Assembly (NCBI GenBank): GCA_945861845.1
Contig: CAMAWS010000021.1
Location: 1 to 14,412, forward strand
From: Candidatus Sulfopaludibacter sp. SbA3
GTDB lineage: Bacteria; Acidobacteriota; Terriglobia; 20CM-2-55-15
Length of the DNA stretch: 14,412 bases
Direction: 5' to 3'
The translations under genes and the position numbers were made by a program. How positions within the stretch are numbered: the stretch's first letter is position 1; each line of letters opens with the position of its first letter. The notes below the pieces were generated by a model. That model saw only the letters and a list, made by a program, of their open reading frames with translations, did not search any database and was not told the origin of the DNA. Below are positions 6,899 to 13,659 of the stretch, in pieces.

Positions 6899-7530
6899 TT
6901 CAAACGTTGCACCGACAAGTACTGCATCAGTCCTCGCTTCAGGTCAGCGCGAGCGCGGCAGATTCGCGATTTAACGGTACCAATCGAGACACCCAGTACA
7001 TCCGCAATTTCGCTATAGGAAAAACCCTCAATGTCCCTCAGCACGATGATCGATCGATGATCGTTCGAAAGTGTGCCGAGTGTCCTCTGTATGGCTGTTT
7101 CCTGTTCCTTGGATGCCAATGCCTCTTCCGGCGTTGGCCTGGAATCGGTTACGTGGTACCTGCTGCCACCTTTCTGGTCGTCGTCGAGCGAGAAGGTGGA
7201 AAAACGGTTACGCCGCTTCCACCACCGCAAGCGGTTTAGAATTTCAGAGAAAACGATCTTGAAAATCCAGGTTTTCAGAGCGGCTTCACCCTTGAAACTG
7301 CCAATGCTGCGGAACACTTTCAGGAAAATGTCCTGAGCCACGTCGGATGCTTCTCCGGCATCGCCCAACATGCGGTATGCAACATGGAAGATCGAGGCAT
7401 GATAGGTACGAACCAATTCGTCGTAAGCCGTGTCTTCATTAGCCCGCAAACGGCTGACAAACGACGCTTCTTCATCGCTTAAGCCTCCGGCCCTCTCGTC
7501 GAGTTCGTTATAGGCTATTTCTCTGCGCAT
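6895..7530 (-). CDS. ECF-type RNA polymerase sigma factor (RpoE-like)
   Basis: A 211-residue protein with the two ECF domains. Region 2 spans about residues 35-105 (AYDELVRTYHASIFHVAYRM, DVAQDIFLKVFRSIGSF, ALKTWIFKIVFSEILNRLRWWKRR). Region 4 spans about 148-205 (LGTLSNDHRSIIVLRDIEGF, then the helix-turn-helix YSEIADVLGVSIGTVKSRICRARADLKRGL). It directs RNA polymerase to stress or envelope promoters and is probably held inactive by the membrane anti-sigma factor encoded next. The stop codon TGA at 6895-6897 lies inside repeat copy C. The 68-nt gap from the phosphohexomutase stop is mostly repeat copy D, so co-transcription with the sugar-nucleotide genes is possible. No clear ECF-type autoregulated promoter is visible upstream. 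Confidence 0.93.
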   Translation of the reverse strand: MRREIAYNELDERAGGLSDEEASFVSRLRANEDTAYDELVRTYHASIFHVAYRMLGDAGEASDVAQDIFLKVFRSIGSFKGEAALKTWIFKIVFSEILNRLRWWKRRNRFSTFSLDDDQKGGSRYHVTDSRPTPEEALASKEQETAIQRTLGTLSNDHRSIIVLRDIEGFSYSEIADVLGVSIGTVKSRICRARADLKRGLMQYLSVQRLK

Positions 7531-7550
7531 CTGGATTCCGGCCGTTACAA

Positions 7551-7597
7551 TTTCTTGATGGCTGCGCCCTATCAGGCTTGCATTCGCAGCCGCTCAT
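7551..7597 (-). repeat. Dispersed hairpin repeat, copy D (short form)
   Basis: A 47-bp copy starts 1 nt after the phosphohexomutase TAG stop and ends 20 nt before the sigma-factor ATG. Outer arms GGCTGCG and CGCAGCC are perfect. The inner stem is GCCT-GATA-GGGC, where the single change from copy A (C to T) becomes a G-U wobble pair in minus-strand RNA. The frame from its ATG (MSGCECKPDRAQPSRNC...) runs 29 codons to a TAA at 7508-7510, inside the sigma gene's 5' end. Confidence 0.9.
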
Positions 7598-7598
7598 G

Positions 7599-9011
7599 CT
7601 AGGTGACACCGTGTGATGCAAATTGTTCCACAAATTCGAGACCTGCACCCATTATTTCGCGTACTCCAGACTCAGTGGGCGCCTCGCAATAAACCCTCAA
7701 TAGCGGTTCCGTTCCGGACTGGCGGAAGAGGATCCAGCTGTCCTTGTCCAGAAATACCTTGGAGCCATCGAGGTTTCCGACATCCTGCACCCGCCGGCCC
7801 GCGAATGTGGATGGAGGATCCGTCTGCCATTTCTCAACCACGGCATTGCCAGCCGCGATCGGGACATGCAGGTCGCGGCGATCAAAGTGGAACTCACCGA
7901 ACTCCTTCCACATGTCGTGAATCAATTGCGTACACGTTTTACCTGACGTGGCGAGGAGGTCCAGCATCAGCAGGTTGATAAAGATTCCATCCCGTTCGGG
8001 CAGATGCCGAGAGAGGCCTATTCCACCGCTCTCCTCACCGCCGATGAGGATTTCGTTTTCCAGCATCAACTCCCCGATATTCTTGAATCCGATTGGCCGC
8101 TCATAAAGCTGCAGGCCAAAACTGGACGCGATTCGCGGGATCAGCAGGCTCTGCGAATACGTCCTGGCGACCGCACCGCGCCAACCCTTGTTCCGGTACA
8201 CGTGAAGCAGAAGCAACGACATCGTTTGCAGCGTATTCACGTACTCCCCGGTTTCATCCACGATTCCGAGGCGGTCCGCATCACCGTCCGTTGCCAGTCC
8301 GATGTCACTCTGTGTTTTCCGTATGCTTTCGGCCAGTGGTTGTAACTGCGGCATCATCGGCTCGGGATTGATGCCGCCAAAGAGTGGATCCGGGTTCGCA
8401 CGAATCGTTTTGACGGTGCATGAGGTTCCGGCCAGCAGGTTTTCCAGAATCATCCCCCCGCTGCCATGCATCGAGTCGACGACAATTTTTAGATTCGACT
8501 TCGAAATCCGATCCCAATCCACCAGGGATTTCAGGTGAGCGGCATAATGTTCATCCGGCCCCACCACTTCAATACCCTGAACAGAGCGTTGCACCGGATT
8601 TTTGCCGAGGCGCGACTCGATTTGAGCAGTGATCGCCGGCGTAGCACTTCCCCCAAACGAGGCTTTCACTTTGAACCCATTGAACTGCGGCGGATTGTGG
8701 CTCGCCGTAATCACTATCCCGCCGGCAAACTTCCGCCTGCGTACCTCGAACGAAACGTATGGAGTCGGGTAAGGCCGGTCCATCAGGATTACCTTGAACC
8801 CGTTTCCGGCAAACACCTCCGCCGCCGCGCGCGCGAACTGAGGTGAAAGGAAGCGGACATCGAATCCGATAAAAACGCCTCGCTCCGTGCCGGCAACTGT
8901 TTGGAAATAGTCCGCGGTCGCCTGCGCAACATGCCTGAGGTTTTCAAACGTGAAAGTGTCCGCGATGATGGCGCGCCAGCCGTCGGTTCCGAATTTGATT
9001 GGAAGGCTCAT
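7599..9011 (-). CDS. Phosphoglucomutase/phosphomannomutase-family phosphohexomutase
   Basis: A 470-residue alpha-D-phosphohexomutase that interconverts hexose 6-phosphate and hexose 1-phosphate in the cytoplasm. All four active-site loops are present: the phosphoserine loop ITASHNP with Ser104; the metal loop TDGDADRLGI with Asp242, Asp244 and Asp246; the sugar-specificity loop GGEESGG near 324-330; and the phosphate-binding loop RQSGTEPLLRVY near 430-441. The N-terminal FGTDGWRAIIADTFT segment is typical. GEESGG is more usual in glucose-preferring enzymes than in strict phosphomannomutases, so substrate specificity is open. It overlaps the upstream nucleotidylyltransferase gene by ATGA, so the pair likely makes a hexose 1-phosphate and then an NDP-sugar for polysaccharide or glycolipid synthesis. 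Its stop is followed 1 nt later by repeat copy D. Confidence 0.92.
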   Translation of the reverse strand: MSLPIKFGTDGWRAIIADTFTFENLRHVAQATADYFQTVAGTERGVFIGFDVRFLSPQFARAAAEVFAGNGFKVILMDRPYPTPYVSFEVRRRKFAGGIVITASHNPPQFNGFKVKASFGGSATPAITAQIESRLGKNPVQRSVQGIEVVGPDEHYAAHLKSLVDWDRISKSNLKIVVDSMHGSGGMILENLLAGTSCTVKTIRANPDPLFGGINPEPMMPQLQPLAESIRKTQSDIGLATDGDADRLGIVDETGEYVNTLQTMSLLLLHVYRNKGWRGAVARTYSQSLLIPRIASSFGLQLYERPIGFKNIGELMLENEILIGGEESGGIGLSRHLPERDGIFINLLMLDLLATSGKTCTQLIHDMWKEFGEFHFDRRDLHVPIAAGNAVVEKWQTDPPSTFAGRRVQDVGNLDGSKVFLDKDSWILFRQSGTEPLLRVYCEAPTESGVREIMGAGLEFVEQFASHGVT

Positions 9012-10042
9012 AAAACCGAATAATCGGTGACCACGCTCTTGTCGCCCAGCACGACTCCGGCTTTGAGCGTCGCCGAACGGCCAATGTAGCAGCCTTTGCC
9101 AACGATACTCCGAATGACGCGCGCTTCGGCATCAATGGTGTTCCCCGACCAGATGACGGAATCGATAATCTGGGCGCCCTCGTCGATCTTACAGTTGCGC
9201 CCAATAACCGAATTCTCAATCCGGACACCGCCGCGAATCGTCACGCCTTCGTCAATAATCGATTTTTCGTCGATGACTACGCCGGCCGGCAGCGAGCCTC
9301 GATCGAGCAGGCTGCGGGCCACTCGCGTAGAGGTAAATTTCCCGGCGAGGATGTCGTGATGGACTTCGAGATATTTTTGGGGTGTACCGATGTCGATCCA
9401 GTACTTATCCAGGACATATGAAAGTACGGGTTCCTTGTTTTCAAGCAAGGCGGGAAAGAGCCCGCGCTCGAATGAGTATGCCTCTCCCTTCGGCATGTAC
9501 CGCAAGACCGACGGCTCCAGTACATAGATGCCAGCGTTGATCGTGTTGCATGTAATTTCATCCGGACCCGGCTTTTCGACGAACCGTTTCACCCAGCCGT
9601 CGGGGCTCGTCTCTACCAGGCCGTAGGCTGAAGGGTTTTCGACCGGAGTCAGTACGAGAGTTGCGATCGCTCCCCTCTTGCGGTGCTCGGCGATTACAGC
9701 GCCCAGACTGATGGAAGTCAGAACGTCCCCGTTGAAGACAACCGTCGTGGAATCAATCCACTCCTCGGCATTCTTGAATGCGCCACCGGTGCCTAACGGC
9801 GTTCCTTCCACGGCATATCGGATGTGCGTGCCGTAGTCCATGCCATCCTTGAGCAGATCCTCGATCTTCCGGGGCTGGTATGAAAGGCTGAGAATTACCT
9901 CCTCAATTCCACCGCTCTTCATGAGATCTATCTGGTAAAGGAGAAACGGCGAGTTTGCGACTGGCACGATCGGCTTCGGAGTGTTGATTGTGAGGGGCCG
10001 AAGACGGGTTCCTTTGCCCCCGGCCAGTATGAGTCCCTTCAT
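9008..10042 (-). CDS. NDP-sugar nucleotidylyltransferase (mannose-1-phosphate guanylyltransferase-like)
   Basis: A 344-residue cytoplasmic enzyme of two parts. The N-terminal nucleotidyltransferase domain has the signature LAGGKGTRLRPLT (residues 6-18), KPIVPVANSPFL, EGTPLGTGGAFKNAE (79-93), the metal-binding NGDVL (104-108), and RFVEKPGPDEITCNTINAGI. The C-terminal part from about residue 250 is a left-handed beta-helix of hexapeptide repeats (GVTIRGGVRIENSVIGRNCKI and following). This organisation fits GDP-mannose or similar NDP-hexose synthesis from NTP and a hexose 1-phosphate, the product of the next gene's enzyme. The base specificity (GTP or another) cannot be read directly. The ATG overlap with the downstream mutase gene shows coupling. 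The start coincides with the conserved MKGLILAGG. Confidence 0.9.
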   Translation of the reverse strand: MKGLILAGGKGTRLRPLTINTPKPIVPVANSPFLLYQIDLMKSGGIEEVILSLSYQPRKIEDLLKDGMDYGTHIRYAVEGTPLGTGGAFKNAEEWIDSTTVVFNGDVLTSISLGAVIAEHRKRGAIATLVLTPVENPSAYGLVETSPDGWVKRFVEKPGPDEITCNTINAGIYVLEPSVLRYMPKGEAYSFERGLFPALLENKEPVLSYVLDKYWIDIGTPQKYLEVHHDILAGKFTSTRVARSLLDRGSLPAGVVIDEKSIIDEGVTIRGGVRIENSVIGRNCKIDEGAQIIDSVIWSGNTIDAEARVIRSIVGKGCYIGRSATLKAGVVLGDKSVVTDYSVL

Positions 10043-10056
10043 AATTCGCTATCCGC

Positions 10057-10084
10057 TCTATACACTAAATATCTCAGCCCGCAA
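10057..10084 (-). promoter_or_regulatory. Possible sigma-70-type promoter for the nucleotidylyltransferase gene
   Basis: On the minus strand, TTGCGG (10084-10079) and TATAGA (10062-10057) are 16 nt apart. Transcription would begin only about 8 nt before ATG 10042, an unusually short leader with no strong ribosome binding site, so this is tentative. Confidence 0.25.
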
Positions 10085-10141
10085 AGTGGTGGCCTGCTCG
10101 ATAATTTGATAGACTGCCGCCCACAAACGGAAGATAGCGTC

Positions 10142-10224
10142 ATGAGCGGCTGCGAATGCAAGCCCGACGCGAAGCGTGAGGGCGATAGCGCGAAACATAA
10201 AACATAGGCGTAGCCATCAAGAAA
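10142..10224 (+). repeat. Dispersed hairpin repeat, copy E (long form, upstream of pgsA)
   Basis: An 83-bp long-form copy, the only one on the plus strand, so again in the same direction as the adjacent downstream gene. It begins ATGAGCGGCTGCG and ends ATCAAGAAA, 7 nt before the pgsA ATG. The outer arms GGCTGCG and CGTAGCC pair with one G-U wobble in plus-strand RNA. It therefore forms most of the pgsA leader. Its ATG has GGAAG 8 nt upstream and opens a 21-codon frame (MSGCECKPDAKREGDSAKHK plus Thr) ending TAG at 10205-10207. Confidence 0.9.
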
Positions 10225-10231
10225 CGTAAAC

Positions 10232-10828
10232 ATGAATTTGCCTAACGGCCTGACCCTCGTTCGAATATTTCTCGTCCCGTTGCTGGTGGCGTTGCTCCTG
10301 ACCAAGTACAGCGTCCTCCTGGCCGCCCTTATTTTCCTGGCTGCCTCTTTAACCGACTTGTTGGACGGTTACTTTGCCCGAAAGCACGGGCAAGTGACCA
10401 CGCTCGGAATTCTTCTGGATCCTGTCGCCGACAAGCTGCTGATCTCGTCCGCCTTTATTGCCCTGGTTCAACTTCAAATAGTACCCGCATGGATGGTGGT
10501 TATCATCATTGGCCGCGAGTTCGCCGTGAGCGGTCTTCGCAGCATTGCCTCCAGCCAGGGTTTTACCATCGATGCGTCTGAACTCGGCAAAATGAAGATG
10601 GTTGCACAAGTTGCGGCCATCACGCTCCTCATTCTCGGAAACGAGTACGCGATTTTCACACAGGTCGGAGGGATCGCGCTGTGGTTCGTCGTCCTGTTCG
10701 CCATCTGGTCCGCAATCGACTATTTCCGCACGTTCTGGACAAAAATCGACGGCCGATTCAAGGCCCGCGAACGGCGCCGCCTTATTCTTCTGAAAAAGAG
10801 ACAGCGTCGACATGTTCCAACTCAGTGA
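10232..10828 (+). CDS. pgsA: CDP-diacylglycerol--glycerol-3-phosphate 3-phosphatidyltransferase
   Basis: A 198-residue integral membrane CDP-alcohol phosphatidyltransferase that makes phosphatidylglycerol phosphate, the first committed step to phosphatidylglycerol and cardiolipin. The family signature is complete: Asp42-LL-Asp45-Gly46-YF-Ala49-Arg50, then Gly59, Asp63 and Asp67 (SLTDLLDGYFARKHG ... LGILLDPVADK). The N-terminus MNLPNGLTLVRIFLVPLLVA and several hydrophobic helices fit the family. GREFAVSGLRS is also typical of PgsA. The leader is mostly repeat copy E and offers only a weak binding site (AAGAAACG). The end overlaps the next gene by 17 nt. Phosphatidylglycerol is the lipid donor used by Lgt, encoded two genes on, so the cluster is functionally coherent. 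Confidence 0.95.
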   Translation: MNLPNGLTLVRIFLVPLLVALLLTKYSVLLAALIFLAASLTDLLDGYFARKHGQVTTLGILLDPVADKLLISSAFIALVQLQIVPAWMVVIIIGREFAVSGLRSIASSQGFTIDASELGKMKMVAQVAAITLLILGNEYAIFTQVGGIALWFVVLFAIWSAIDYFRTFWTKIDGRFKARERRRLILLKKRQRRHVPTQ

Positions 10829-11381
10829 ACAAGAGCAGGAACTGCTCCTGCAGCACGCCCGGGATGCGGTTTGGGCATATCTTTCGGGAGAAGACCACGT
10901 CCGGCCCGACATGGCAAGCGGCCCGCTGACTGAGTCCCACGGAATTTTCGTTTCCATTCACAAAGGATCCGACCTTCGAGGATGCATAGGCAATGTTCAT
11001 CCCGCCGGCCCCCTGTACCGAATGGCCGCGAAGTGCGCGATCTCGGCGGCGGTGGGCGATCCCCGTTTCATACCGCTGACCAGCCGGGATTTTCCAGGTG
11101 TCACATTCGAAATTTCTGTTCTGTCGGCAATGGAACGAGTCGAGAAGATCGAAGACATCGAGGTCGGCACCCATGGGCTCATGATCAGTAAACGCGATGC
11201 CCGGGGACTTCTTCTGCCGCAGGTTGCGAGCTCCTGCGGTTGGACGCGCGAACGATTCCTCGCCGAGACGTGCCGGAAAGCGGACCTGGGTCCGGACGAA
11301 TGGCGGGACGGCGCAACAATTTACCGCTTCCGTGCGCTCGTTTTTGCAGAAAAGCGGCTACAGGCCGTTATATCTTCATAA
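10812..11381 (+). CDS. AMMECR1-family protein (AmmeMemoRadiSam system protein A)
   Basis: A 189-residue protein with the AMMECR1 fold. The hallmark LRGCIG lies at residues 55-60, followed by GPLYRMAAKCAISAAVGDPRF, TFEISVLSAMERV, and GLMISKRDARGLLLPQVASS near the C-terminal part; length is normal. In many bacteria this gene sits with a Memo-like and a radical-SAM gene, but neither partner is in this window. The biochemical role of the family is not well established; a role in RNA or nucleotide modification has been suggested only by association. It starts inside the pgsA end (17-nt overlap) and its TAA overlaps the lgt ATG by one base (TAATG), so it is co-translated with membrane-lipid and lipoprotein genes. 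Confidence 0.9.
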   Translation: MFQLSEQEQELLLQHARDAVWAYLSGEDHVRPDMASGPLTESHGIFVSIHKGSDLRGCIGNVHPAGPLYRMAAKCAISAAVGDPRFIPLTSRDFPGVTFEISVLSAMERVEKIEDIEVGTHGLMISKRDARGLLLPQVASSCGWTRERFLAETCRKADLGPDEWRDGATIYRFRALVFAEKRLQAVISS

Positions 11382-12205
11382 TGTTGCAAATTCCATACCC
11401 CCAAATCGATCCGGTGTTTCTCCGTCTTGGCCCGTTACAGTTGCGTTGGTACGGGCTGATGTACATGTTGTCGTTCGTGATCGGTTATTTCGTCCTCCGG
11501 CGGAACGCAAAGCGGAGGAAGCTCAACCTCACCACAGACGATCTGTACGACCTGATGTTCTACCTGATCCTGGGCGTCATGATCGGCGGCCGCATTGGCT
11601 ATGTCGTCCTCTATGACCTGCCCAACTATTTGCGTGAGCCACTCTCCATTTTCGCGATCTGGCAGGGAGGGATGTCGTTCCACGGCGGGTTTATCGGAGT
11701 CATTGTGTCGACGCTATGGCTAACACGGAGGAAGGGCTGGAATTTCTGGGATATCGCAGACCTTGTTTCAGCCGGGATTCCGATCGGACTGGGCCTGGGA
11801 CGGATCGGAAACTTCATAAACGGGGAGCTCTTCGGCCGGGTCACCAATCAGTCCTGGGGCATGGTATTTCCAGAGGGCGGGAGTGTTCCACGTCATCCGT
11901 CGCAACTCTACGAGGCCGTCTTCGAAGGGTTGGTCCTGTTTTTGATCCTGCGGTGGCTTTACAAAAAGAACCTCCGGAGCGGCACGGTGTTCTGGGCGCT
12001 TACGGGATGTTATGGATTATTTCGGTTTCTCGTGGAGTTTGTGCGCGAACCGGACGCCCACTTGGGGCTGGACCTCGGCCCGTTCACCCGAGGTCAGCTT
12101 TTGACATTTCCAATGCTGGTCGTTGGCCTGACGATGACCCTTATCTACGTTCGACGAAGTCGCCCGCAGCAATTCCACTCGTCGCGTAAGTCACGAGCGC
12201 AGTAG
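11381..12205 (+). CDS. lgt: Prolipoprotein diacylglyceryl transferase
   Basis: A 274-residue polytopic inner-membrane enzyme that moves diacylglyceryl from phosphatidylglycerol to the lipobox Cys of prolipoproteins. Motifs: PVFLRLGPLQLRWYGLMYML at the N-terminus; GGMSFHGGFIG with His101; the Lgt signature GLGLGRIGNFINGELFGRVT with Arg141, Asn144 and Glu149; HPSQLYEAVFEG; and GCYGLFRFLVEFVREPDAH with the essential Arg and Glu region. The start ATG at 11381 shares a base with the preceding stop. The earlier in-frame ATG at 11240 lies inside the AMMECR1 gene and adds no Lgt sequence. The C-terminal 65 nt overlap the tail of the convergent LysM gene. Its phosphatidylglycerol substrate comes from the pgsA pathway two genes earlier. 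Confidence 0.96.
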   Translation: MLQIPYPQIDPVFLRLGPLQLRWYGLMYMLSFVIGYFVLRRNAKRRKLNLTTDDLYDLMFYLILGVMIGGRIGYVVLYDLPNYLREPLSIFAIWQGGMSFHGGFIGVIVSTLWLTRRKGWNFWDIADLVSAGIPIGLGLGRIGNFINGELFGRVTNQSWGMVFPEGGSVPRHPSQLYEAVFEGLVLFLILRWLYKKNLRSGTVFWALTGCYGLFRFLVEFVREPDAHLGLDLGPFTRGQLLTFPMLVVGLTMTLIYVRRSRPQQFHSSRKSRAQ

Positions 12206-13445
12206 AAGCACGCTCTCCCGCCTTGACGACCACCACTTCGCCGACCGCGGTTCGCTGACCCTGGAGCTTCTGTGCTTCAGGAGGAAGATCGTAAAGCTGC
12301 CTGTCCAGCTCGAGCGGCCGATATACGATGAACAGATCCCCGGCCTTTACGCCCTCGCGCTGGCCGATATCGACGTACACAATCATTCCTTCGCTGCCGA
12401 TACCGTTGTTCATCGGGCCGAGCTCTCCACCCGGTACTCCAGCCAGCTTTCCAGTGCCCTTGAAGGTTGATCCGAAATTACGCAGTACGCCGAGCGTTGT
12501 CACCACGGAGCCCTTTACGTCTCCGGTCACTTTCATGAATGGACTGAACGGCCTTGGCCGAGGCAGGTTTGGCGCAGTAAGCCGCACCATTGGAAGCATG
12601 ATGTCGCCAACTTCAACTGCATCGCAGTTATTGACCACCCGGCCGAGGGCAAAATCCGGTTGCGTGAGGACTACTTGTATCTGGCCTACGTCGAGGTAGT
12701 GCATGCCTAAGTTGCGCGCGTCTGCAGTTCCCCGATCCGGGCGGTTTATCCGCCGCGTTGGCCGCACCACCTGGTACATCGTGCCTGTCGCGACGCCATC
12801 TTCGGCACCCCGGCTGAGATAGATGTAGTCCGTGTCGGACGCGAGCGCACCACCGTCCGCGTTGAACTTTGCCAAGACTTTCGTATCTTGTGGAATCGCG
12901 GAAACCTGTATGAAACCGGAACAGTAAAGATCCGAAACTTTCACCTCCGGAACGGGCTTGGCCGGCGGAAGTTGCAGAAAAACCTGTGGTGGCTTCGGTG
13001 CTGGCGCCGCTGGTGGAACTATTGCAGGTGCGGGCAGCACAACAGGCGCCGGCGCTTCGGCTGGGGCTTGAACGGCCGGAACTGGCGCCGGCTCTGGTGC
13101 TGGCGGAACCGCTTCCGTAATCAAAGTTACCGGTCGAATGAGAATCTTGTCGTTTGGATAGATCCAATGAGGGTTAATAACGTGTTCGTTGCTTTCCCAG
13201 AGCTGGGGCCAAAGCCGCGAATTGTTCATGACCTGCCCGGCAATTCCCGATAGCGTCTCTCCCGGCTGCACCACGTGAACCTCAAAGGCCGCAGGATTTG
13301 CAGGCTCCGAATTGGCGCTGAAATGGCCGTCAGGTTGGCGCGACAATCTTCCGGGCGGAGGCCCTTGCTGCGGCGCCGTTGTGTTTTGCGGTGGCTGCCC
13401 AAACGTACTCACGGCCAGGAGAAGCACAACGAGTAGAGTTCTCAT
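12141..13445 (-). CDS. Exported LysM-domain protein with a Pro/Ala-rich linker
   Basis: A 434-residue protein from ATG 13445. The signal peptide is MRTLLVVLLLAVSTFG, cleaved near residue 16-17. One LysM domain spans about 55-105 (VHVVQPGETLSGIAGQVMNN, then LWPQLWESNEHVINPHWIYP), which should bind peptidoglycan glycan strands. Residues ~111-165 form a Pro/Ala/Val-rich linker of the periplasm-spanning type. The remainder (~170-434) has repeated beta-type segments around GVATGTMYQVVRP, GRVVNNCDAVEVGDIMLP and GVKAGDLFIVYRP, consistent with repeated small beta domains exposed in the periplasm; I cannot name that domain. An upstream ATG at 13484 would add 13 residues ahead of the signal peptide and is less likely. 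The last 65 nt overlap lgt tail to tail. A structural or cell-wall-sensing role is inferred. Confidence 0.8.
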   Translation of the reverse strand: MRTLLVVLLLAVSTFGQPPQNTTAPQQGPPPGRLSRQPDGHFSANSEPANPAAFEVHVVQPGETLSGIAGQVMNNSRLWPQLWESNEHVINPHWIYPNDKILIRPVTLITEAVPPAPEPAPVPAVQAPAEAPAPVVLPAPAIVPPAAPAPKPPQVFLQLPPAKPVPEVKVSDLYCSGFIQVSAIPQDTKVLAKFNADGGALASDTDYIYLSRGAEDGVATGTMYQVVRPTRRINRPDRGTADARNLGMHYLDVGQIQVVLTQPDFALGRVVNNCDAVEVGDIMLPMVRLTAPNLPRPRPFSPFMKVTGDVKGSVVTTLGVLRNFGSTFKGTGKLAGVPGGELGPMNNGIGSEGMIVYVDIGQREGVKAGDLFIVYRPLELDRQLYDLPPEAQKLQGQRTAVGEVVVVKAGERASTALVTYATSGIAAGDFVERR

Positions 13446-13538
13446 AGGTCCGCAATTACTAGCAGATGCGCAGAAATGCGTCAACCAAATGTAGTGTGGC
13501 GAAACCTAACGACCATGCAGAATGGCGGTGTCAACACT

Positions 13539-13620
13539 GTGGGCGCGGGGCTTAAGCCCCGTGCCAGGTTTGAAAAGTTTTCTGTTTGAGTTTGGCACGG
13601 GGCTTAAGCCCCGTGCCCAC
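13539..13620. repeat. Near-perfect 28-bp inverted repeat with internal palindromes
   Basis: Arms at 13539-13566 and 13593-13620 are reverse complements with one mismatch, separated by 26 nt. Each arm contains GGGGCTTAAGCCCC, itself palindromic, so each arm can fold alone or both can form one long hairpin. It lies between the stop of the secreted-protein gene (13660) and the start of the LysM gene (13445), where it could end transcription of the former. No T run follows it on the minus strand. Confidence 0.85.
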
Positions 13621-13659
13621 AGGAGGGATGAAGGATTTGTCGACCGCCTGGCCCGTTCC

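Noticed and set aside
3778..10224. CRISPR array from the recurring ~46-bp unit
   Set aside because: Copies are kilobases apart, in both orientations, between or inside genes, and not separated by regular spacers. No cas gene is present.
12628..13167. 179-codon minus-strand frame within the LysM gene
   Set aside because: This is an out-of-frame reading of the Pro/Ala-rich linker region. The LysM frame has a signal peptide and a recognisable domain.
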